A stretch of 64,000 nt of DNA from Pseudomonas cremoris (GTDB lineage: Bacteria; Pseudomonadota; Gammaproteobacteria; Pseudomonadales; Pseudomonadaceae). The stretch lies in contig NZ_JAAXCY010000004.1 in NCBI RefSeq assembly GCF_014230465.1, forward strand, positions 62,001 to 126,000. The letters run 5' to 3'. Below the pieces are notes generated by a model that was given only the letters and a program-made list of their open reading frames with translations, was not told the origin of the DNA and ran no database searches. The translations under genes and the position numbers were made by a program. Shown piece by piece: positions 58,319 to 64,000 of this stretch. Position 1 is the stretch's first letter, and each line of letters starts with the position of its first letter.

Positions 58319-59659
58319 ATGGGAGAGTCAGTTACTTTCACCGATACCGACCGCGCCGTGGTGCTGTTGATCGATGCCCACCCGGACGTACTCCGCAGCC
58401 TCACCCACCTGCTGCGGCTGGAGCCCTTCGACCTGTACAGCGCCACCTGCGCTGCCGAGGCCCTGGCGATCCTCGCCAGCCAACCCGTCGACCTGGTGAT
58501 GAGCGCCGCACGCCTGCCAGGCATGGACGGTGCTTCGCTGTTGGCGCATGTCCACCAACACTATCCCCACACCGTGCGCATCCTGCTCACAGGTGAGACC
58601 GACCTGACGCTGATCATCAAGGCCATCAACGAAGGCGAGATCTACCGCTACCTCAGCAAACCCTGGAACGATGAAGAACTGCTGTCGGCGCTGCGCCAAT
58701 CCCTGGCTCATCAGCATTCCGAGCGTGAGCGACTGCGCCTGGAACAGCTGATCTTGCAGCAGAACGAAGTACTCAAGCAGCTCAACGCCACGCTGGAAAA
58801 ACGCGTGGCCGCGCGCACCAGCGAACTGCAGCAAACCGCCGACATGCTCGACCTGGCCTACGAAGAACTCAAACACAGCTACGCCACCGGCGCCGAAGTG
58901 TTCTCGCTGCTGGCCAACCTGCGCCTGCCGCGTGCCAAGCAGACCAACCGGCAGATCATCGAACTGGTGCGCACCTGGTGCATCGCCCATGGCGTGGACT
59001 CTGCCAGCAACCGCGACCTGACCATGGCCGCAGCGCTCTACAACATCGGCAAGTTGAGTTGGAGCGACAGCATGATGGCCTCGCCCTCGGACTTGCTGCA
59101 CAGCAGCGACCGCGAACGCTATCGCGCCTACGCCACCCAAAGCGAGTCGCTGTTGATGGCCCTGGAACCGATGAAAGACGCCGCACGGCTGATCCGTCAT
59201 CACCAGGAACGCTGGGATGGCAGCGGTTTCCCCGACCACCTCAAGGGCGAGGCGATTCCCGCAGGTTCACGCCTGCTCAAACTGGCGGTGGATTTCATCG
59301 AGCTGCAAAAAGGCCTGATCCTGGAGCGGCAGATGAACAGTGACGAAGCGCTGCTGTACATCCGTAAATACGCAGGGCGGCTGTATGACCCGAACATGGT
59401 CGAGGACTTTGTGCAGGTGTGCGCCACCTACCTCAATGACGTGACCCTGGGCGACCCCAACGTCAAGGTGCTCGGTACTCGGGAACTGGAGGAGGGCATG
59501 GTGCTGGCGCGCAGCCTGAACGCCGATAACGGCATGTTGCTGCTCAATGCCGGCAAGGTGTTGAACTTGCCGTTGGTGGATAAGTTGATTGCCTTCGAGA
59601 CCATGGAAGGCGCGCGATACAGCGTGTTTATCAAAGATCACAGTGTGATCCCTGGCTAA
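58319..59659 (+). CDS. Response regulator with degenerate receiver and YN-GFP (HD-GYP-like) domain
   Basis: A 446-residue protein. The receiver (about 12-130) keeps Lys114 (SKPW) but has Ala63 where the phosphorylated Asp should be (VMSAARLPGMDG). A coiled coil (about 135-185) links to an HD-GYP-type domain in which HD is Tyr241-Asn242 (AALYNIGK) and GYP is GFP (HHQERWDGSGFP, 294-305). Phosphotransfer and phosphodiesterase activity are therefore both doubtful. This matches the YN-GYP protein PA2572 of P. aeruginosa, which affects motility and virulence without known catalysis. GAGGTG lies 7 bases upstream. Confidence 0.87.
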   Translation: MGESVTFTDTDRAVVLLIDAHPDVLRSLTHLLRLEPFDLYSATCAAEALAILASQPVDLVMSAARLPGMDGASLLAHVHQHYPHTVRILLTGETDLTLIIKAINEGEIYRYLSKPWNDEELLSALRQSLAHQHSERERLRLEQLILQQNEVLKQLNATLEKRVAARTSELQQTADMLDLAYEELKHSYATGAEVFSLLANLRLPRAKQTNRQIIELVRTWCIAHGVDSASNRDLTMAAALYNIGKLSWSDSMMASPSDLLHSSDRERYRAYATQSESLLMALEPMKDAARLIRHHQERWDGSGFPDHLKGEAIPAGSRLLKLAVDFIELQKGLILERQMNSDEALLYIRKYAGRLYDPNMVEDFVQVCATYLNDVTLGDPNVKVLGTRELEEGMVLARSLNADNGMLLLNAGKVLNLPLVDKLIAFETMEGARYSVFIKDHSVIPG

Positions 59660-59731
59660 GCCCACATTGGATTGCGGCGCAGCTACAGGTCATGTGATCC
59701 TTGCGCCCTTTGCCGCCAAGGAAGACCACTC

Positions 59732-60139
59732 ATGCCCTCCACCATCCGTATCGCCGCCGCCCTCCTGATCGGCACTGACGGCCAGACCTTGCTGGTGCGC
59801 AAGCGCGGCACCCAGGCGTTCATGCAGCCTGGCGGCAAGATCGACGCCGGCGAGCAACCCGCCGAAGCACTGGCCCGTGAGCTGCACGAAGAACTCAACC
59901 TGCGCATCGACCCAAGCGCCGCCGTTTACCTGGGCAAGTTCTCTGCTCCGGCCGTCAATGAGCCGGGTTTCACCGTGGAAGCCGAGTTGTTCCAGGTGAA
60001 CATCGACGTAAATGTCACCCCGGCGGCCGAGATTGAAGAGGTGCGTTGGATCGACCCGGCTGGCGACGGTGGCCTGCAGTTGGCGCCGTTGACGCGTGAC
60101 TTGATCCTGCCGTTCTACCGCGAATCGCTCACGGCGTAA
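59732..60139 (+). CDS. Nudix hydrolase
   Basis: A 135-residue Nudix protein with the box GGKIDAGEQPAEALARELHE...ELNL (metal-binding glutamates in RELHEEL). It cleaves a nucleoside diphosphate linked to another moiety. Start 59732 after AAGGAAG. Sequence suggests an NTP-type substrate but specificity cannot be read from the box. Confidence 0.87.
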   Translation: MPSTIRIAAALLIGTDGQTLLVRKRGTQAFMQPGGKIDAGEQPAEALARELHEELNLRIDPSAAVYLGKFSAPAVNEPGFTVEAELFQVNIDVNVTPAAEIEEVRWIDPAGDGGLQLAPLTRDLILPFYRESLTA

Positions 60140-60164
60140 TTCTCTGGTGAAAACCCTATCGAAT

Positions 60165-60251
60165 GTGGGAGCGGGCTTGCTCGCGAATGCGGTGGGTCAG
60201 TCAATATCTCTGTGACTGATCCACTACATTCGCGAGCAAGCCCGCTCCCAC
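60165..60251. repeat. REP doublet (REPIN), copy 9
   Basis: An 87-bp inverted REP pair between the convergent Nudix and metR genes. Confidence 0.93.
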
Positions 60252-60276
60252 ATTTTGATCTTGATTGTTCCCAACT

Positions 60277-61194
60277 TCAGCGCACCGCGCTGACGCCATC
60301 CAGTGTGGAAAAGGATGTGTCCTTCGCCGTCAGCAGGAAGTCGCGCATGTACGGCGCATCCAGCATGTCCGCACGGATCCCCGCATACAGCGTCGCGAAC
60401 AAACCTTTTTCACCCAGGCGCTTGCCCTTCACATACCCGCGCGAGCTGTATTCATGCAGCGCCCAGTGCGGCATGCCGCACACACCACGGCCGCTGGCCA
60501 CCAGTTGCATCATCATCACCGTCAGTTCAGAGGTACGCACCTGGGCCGGCTCGATGTCGGCGGGTTCCAGGAAGCGCGTGAAGATGTCCAGGCGGTCGCG
60601 TTCCACGGGGTAGGTGATCAGGGTTTCGGTCAGCAGGTCTTCCGGCACGACGTACGCCTTATTTGCCAGCGCATGCTGGTTAGCCACGGCCAACATGGCC
60701 TCATAGGTAAACAGCGGCACATAGGTGATGCCCGGCAGTTCCAGCGGATCGGAGGTCACCACCAGGTCCAGGTCACCACGGGCCAGGGCCGGCAGCGGGG
60801 CGAAGGCGAAGCCCGAGGCCAGGTCCAGCTCGACTTCCGGCCAGGCATCACGGAACTGGTCGATGGTCGGCATCAACCACTGAAAGCAACTGTGGCATTC
60901 GATGGCCATGTGCAAACGCCCGGCGGTGCCACCGGCCAACCGTGCGATATCACGCTCGGCTCCGCGCAGCAAGGGCAGGGTGGCGTCAGCCAATTGCAGC
61001 AGGCGCAGGCCGGCGCTGGTGAAGCGCAGCGGTTTAGTCTTGCGCACGAACAGCGGCATGCCCAGACGCTCTTCCAGCTCTTTGAACTGGTGGGACAGTG
61101 CCGATTGCGTCAGGTGCAGGCGCTCGGCAGCTTCCACCAGGCTGTCGGCTTCGCGCAGGGCGTGCAGGGTCTTGAGGTGACGGATCTCGAGCAC
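60277..61194 (-). CDS. metR: LysR-type methionine regulator MetR
   Basis: A 305-residue LysR regulator that activates methionine synthesis (metE/metH) with homocysteine as coinducer. The N-terminal helix-turn-helix is LVEAAERLHLTQSALSHQFKEL. The effector domain follows to about 300. The start is GTG 61194 with GGAGAG upstream. The next gene on the opposite strand is 194 bases away. Confidence 0.92.
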   Translation of the reverse strand: MLEIRHLKTLHALREADSLVEAAERLHLTQSALSHQFKELEERLGMPLFVRKTKPLRFTSAGLRLLQLADATLPLLRGAERDIARLAGGTAGRLHMAIECHSCFQWLMPTIDQFRDAWPEVELDLASGFAFAPLPALARGDLDLVVTSDPLELPGITYVPLFTYEAMLAVANQHALANKAYVVPEDLLTETLITYPVERDRLDIFTRFLEPADIEPAQVRTSELTVMMMQLVASGRGVCGMPHWALHEYSSRGYVKGKRLGEKGLFATLYAGIRADMLDAPYMRDFLLTAKDTSFSTLDGVSAVR

Positions 61195-61388
61195 GGGCTC
61201 TCCATGAATATAATTTGTGATGAGTTGGAATGGCGTGAGTTTGTCTCATGTTGCCGGGTCTGTCGATACGCAGGTTGAGCATGACCGCCCGGCACTCTTC
61301 ATCAAACTGTCACGCAACTGTGGCAGCGCGCTTGAACAAACTTCATCAGACTCGCGCTCTACTGGGGTTCTGCGTTTCGGTGTTTTTC

Positions 61389-62408
61389 ATGCGCGTGTTT
61401 TTTCTATTGGCCGCTCTCTTGTTCGGCCTGCCGTCTTTTGCGGCTTCTCGATGTGATGTCAATGTCCCGACCCAAACGGTCGACTTGGAAAAGGTCAGCA
61501 TCGCCTACCAGAGTATCGGCCGTGCGTCCGACCCGGCTTTGCTGCTGGTGATGGGCTTGGGCGGGCAGTTGATTCACTGGCCCGACGAGGTTGTCGTCGC
61601 GCTGTGCCAACAAGGTTTTCGGGTCATCCGCTATGACAACCGCGATGTTGGCCTGTCGACCTGGCGCCAGGCGCCCGCGAGCGCCAACCTGACCTTTGAA
61701 GTGCTGCGCTACAAGCTCGGCCTGCCCGTGGCAGCGCCGTATACCTTGAGCGATATGGCCGACGACGCGTTGGGTTTGATGGATGCCTTGCAGATCCAGC
61801 AATTCCACGTATTGGGCGCGAGCATGGGCGGCATGATCGCCCAGCACTTGGCCGCGATGGCGCCGCAGCGGGTGGAAAGCCTCACCTTGATCATGACCAG
61901 CTCCGGCGCCGAAGGCTTGCCTGCGCCGAGTGCGGCGTTGGTGCAACTGCTGTCGCGACGCAGCGCGCCTAATCGCGAAGTGGCCCTGGAGCAGCAGGCC
62001 GATTTGCTGGCCGCGCTGGGCAGCCCGAATGTGAAGGATGACCGCCAGGCGCTTCTGCATCAGGCTGCGTTGTCCTACGACCGGGCGTTCAACCCGGACG
62101 GCGTGAAGCGTCAGATCATGGCGATCCTCGCCGAGCCGAGCCGCGTGCCGTTGCTCAACCAGCTGCGCGTGCCGACGCTGGTGGTGCACGGCACCGCCGA
62201 CCCGCTGTTGCCGGTGATGCACGGCGTGCACCTGGCGGCGCATATCCAGGGCAGCCAGTTGAAGCTGATTCCCGGCATGGCCCATCGTTTCCAGGAAGCG
62301 TTCAAGGCGCCGCTGCTGACGGCTGTGTTGCCCTACCTGCAAGCTCATCGCGAAGACGCAGCGCACTGGGCGCAGATTGACCTGGGTGAGCCTTCGAAGG
62401 TGCTGTGA
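61389..62408 (+). CDS. Exported alpha/beta hydrolase
   Basis: A 339-residue serine hydrolase with signal peptide [19 protein letters not shown]. The fold is seen in MGLGGQ (oxyanion), nucleophile Ser145 in GASMGGM, acid Asp in HGTADPLLP and His in PGMAHRF. Start at 61389 is selected for the signal peptide. The upstream frame opens earlier (61248) without family character, and the ribosome site is weak. Substrate unknown; esterase or epoxide-hydrolase-like roles are possible. Confidence 0.85.
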   Translation: MRVFFLLAALLFGLPSFAASRCDVNVPTQTVDLEKVSIAYQSIGRASDPALLLVMGLGGQLIHWPDEVVVALCQQGFRVIRYDNRDVGLSTWRQAPASANLTFEVLRYKLGLPVAAPYTLSDMADDALGLMDALQIQQFHVLGASMGGMIAQHLAAMAPQRVESLTLIMTSSGAEGLPAPSAALVQLLSRRSAPNREVALEQQADLLAALGSPNVKDDRQALLHQAALSYDRAFNPDGVKRQIMAILAEPSRVPLLNQLRVPTLVVHGTADPLLPVMHGVHLAAHIQGSQLKLIPGMAHRFQEAFKAPLLTAVLPYLQAHREDAAHWAQIDLGEPSKVL

Positions 62409-62463
62409 CATTGGTGTATCGTGAGCCTTTTACGGCATGTTTCTGCCTGCGAGGTTGCCCACC

Positions 62464-63117
62464 ATGAGTACTCCCCTGAAAATCGATTTCGTCAGCGACG
62501 TGTCCTGCCCCTGGTGCATCATCGGCCTGCGCGGCCTGACCGAAGCCTTGGACCAGCTTGGTGCCGAGGTGCAGGCCGAGATCCATTTCCAGCCGTTTGA
62601 ACTGAACCCGAACATGCCCGCCGAAGGGCAAAATATCGTCGAGCACATCACCGAAAAATACGGCTCCACCGCCGAGCAATCCCAGGCCAACCGCGAGCGT
62701 ATCCGCGACATGGGCGCCGCACTGGGCTTTGCCTTTCGTACTGATGGCCAGAGCCGCATCTACAACACCTTTGATGCGCACCGTCTGTTGCATTGGGCTG
62801 GGCTGGAAGGCTTGCAGTACAACCTCAAGGAAGCGCTGTTCAAGGCGTATTTCACCGATGGTCAGGACCCGTCCGACCACGCCACCCTGGCGATCATCGC
62901 CGAGAGCGTCGGGCTGGACTTGAAACGCGCCGCCGAGATTCTTGCCAGCGACGAATACGCCGCCCAAGTGCGTGAGCAGGAGCAACTGTGGGTCTCCCGT
63001 GGTGTGAGCTCGGTGCCGACCATCGTGTTCAACGACCAGTACGCGGTGAGCGGTGGCCAGCCGGCCGAGGCGTTTGTGGGCGCGATTCGGCAGATCATCA
63101 ACGAGTCCAAATCCTAA
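62464..63117 (+). CDS. DsbA family oxidoreductase, FrnE-like
   Basis: A 217-residue cytoplasmic thioredoxin-fold protein with the CPWC active site at residues 15-18 (DVSCPWCIIG) and the helical insertion typical of DsbA. The cis-proline loop is SSVPTIVFN. Lacks a signal peptide. FrnE-like members act as disulfide oxidoreductases or in polyketide biosynthesis. GAGG 9 bases upstream of the ATG. Confidence 0.9.
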   Translation: MSTPLKIDFVSDVSCPWCIIGLRGLTEALDQLGAEVQAEIHFQPFELNPNMPAEGQNIVEHITEKYGSTAEQSQANRERIRDMGAALGFAFRTDGQSRIYNTFDAHRLLHWAGLEGLQYNLKEALFKAYFTDGQDPSDHATLAIIAESVGLDLKRAAEILASDEYAAQVREQEQLWVSRGVSSVPTIVFNDQYAVSGGQPAEAFVGAIRQIINESKS

Positions 63118-63136
63118 GGTTGGTCACAGTTCAAAT

Positions 63137-63224
63137 GTGGGAGCGGGCTTGCTCGCGAAGGCGGTGTGTCAGTTGATGCATGTGTTGGCTGACACTGCGC
63201 CTTCGCGAGCAAGCCCGCTCCCAC
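63137..63224. repeat. REP doublet (REPIN), copy 10
   Basis: An 88-bp inverted REP pair downstream of the DsbA-family gene. Confidence 0.93.
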
Positions 63225-63303
63225 ATTGGTTATTCGCTGTACTTAAGATAAACGCTGGCCCGGCCCTTGCATTGCCCCCTTAAAGCCTAAGGGGAACACT
63301 GCC

Positions 63304-64000
63304 TTGAATATTCTTGACCTCGACCACAGCCTAACAAGCCAGGCTCCGATTGCCCGGCGGTTGGCCAGCGGTCAGGCCACGCGCCTCGACCTGCTGGACC
63401 TGGGCCCGAAGCTGCGCCTGTGGTCCACCGAAAAAACCTGGAAGGCCTTCGCCGAGCGCCTGGCCAAGCGGCCCCGGCCCGTGGATGCGCGACCGGAAAT
63501 CCTGTTTGTCGGCTCTGGTGACTACCACCACCTCACCCCGGCTTTTCTGGCCGACCTTAAAGAACCCATCAGCTTGATCCACTTCGACAATCACCCCGAC
63601 TGGGTGCGCTTTGCGCCCAAGCGCCACTGCGGCTCGTGGGTCAACCGCGCGTTGAAGATGCCGGCGATCAAACGCATCGTCACGCTGGGCCCGTGCAGCG
63701 ACGACCTGCATAACCCGCAACTGCGCGGCGGCAACCTGGGCGCCCTCAAGCGCGGGCACTTGCAGCTGTTTCCCTGGCAGCATCCGCCGTCGAAAGTCTG
63801 GGGCCGGGTGGGCGATGGCGCCGGTCACCAGCAGCAGGAAAACCACCTGCACTGGCGCAACCTCGCGGAGTTGGATTGGGCGCAGTTTCTGGAGCAGATG
63901 ATCACCAGCCTGCCCACTGAGGCCATCTGGATCACCATCGACAAAGACGTATTGGCCAGCGAAGACGCCGCCACCAACTGGGACCAGGGCGGCATGCGCC
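63304..64000 (+). CDS. Arginase family protein, 3' end outside window
   Basis: An open frame from TTG 63304 to the window end (232 codons), with AAGGGGAA upstream. Manganese-site motifs of the ureohydrolase superfamily are seen: HFDNHPDW (first Asp/His group) and WITIDKDVL (second Asp pair). Superfamily members include arginase, agmatinase and formiminoglutamase; here the first motif departs from the usual DAHxD. Start is a rare TTG and the gene is incomplete, so the substrate is not assigned. Confidence 0.8.
   Translation, partial: MNILDLDHSLTSQAPIARRLASGQATRLDLLDLGPKLRLWSTEKTWKAFAERLAKRPRPVDARPEILFVGSGDYHHLTPAFLADLKEPISLIHFDNHPDWVRFAPKRHCGSWVNRALKMPAIKRIVTLGPCSDDLHNPQLRGGNLGALKRGHLQLFPWQHPPSKVWGRVGDGAGHQQQENHLHWRNLAELDWAQFLEQMITSLPTEAIWITIDKDVLASEDAATNWDQGGMR

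Overview
The window looks like chromosome from a fluorescent-group Pseudomonas. Its protein sequences and gene pairs (pepA-holC-valS, lptF-lptG, lepA-lepB-rnc-era-recO-pdxJ, icp-lon) match that genus. It also carries eleven placements of the short palindromic GTGGGAGCGGGCTTGCTCGCGAA repeat, which is typical of P. fluorescens relatives. No rRNA, tRNA, CRISPR array, insertion sequence or prophage was seen.

From 0 to 21 kb the content is mostly core. It holds valS (C-terminal end missing), a small gene, holC and pepA on the minus strand, divergent from the LPS-export permeases lptF-lptG. Next come lepA-lepB-rnc-era-recO-pdxJ, a Tat-exported multicopper oxidase overlapping tadA, then cmoA-cmoB, a lysoplasmalogenase-type membrane protein, an Icp-like lipoprotein and a second Lon-type protease. 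The Lon Shine-Dalgarno sequence lies inside a perfect hairpin.

From 21 to 30 kb is a catabolic-looking cluster. A GntR/FCD regulator with two winged-helix domains faces an operon of amidase, polysaccharide-deacetylase-fold amidohydrolase, MFS transporter, two SDR dehydrogenases, an unknown 99-residue protein, a COG0523 (CobW) GTPase and a solute-binding-type protein without a signal peptide. A plausible but unproven reading is degradation of a cyclic imide or related amide with its own metal chaperone. Two AT-rich dyads lie in the divergent promoter region.

From 30 to 40 kb are a membrane GGDEF/EAL protein (GGDEF degenerate, EAL intact), quinoprotein glucose dehydrogenase (gcd), a ZnuD-like TonB receptor with a Zur-type operator, two small conserved genes, and a siderophore-interacting reductase overlapping its PadR/YqjI-type regulator. 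From 40.3 to 49.4 kb is an accessory block: a 1616-residue toxin-like protein with leucine-rich repeats and a NEL-type C-terminus, a tyrosinase, and an unusual class A penicillin-binding protein. The long stretch from 38.9 to 60.2 kb has none of the common REP doublets.

From 49.4 to 64 kb are a ProY-like permease, an OpgC-family membrane acyltransferase, a cupin, an FMN glutamate-synthase-like protein, and a LuxR regulator divergent from a RamA-like amidase and an APC permease. These are followed by zinc-free ribosomal protein L31 (type B) with a second Zur-type operator, a response regulator with degenerate receiver and HD-GYP domains, a Nudix hydrolase, metR, an exported alpha/beta hydrolase, a FrnE-type DsbA protein and the start of an arginase-family gene.
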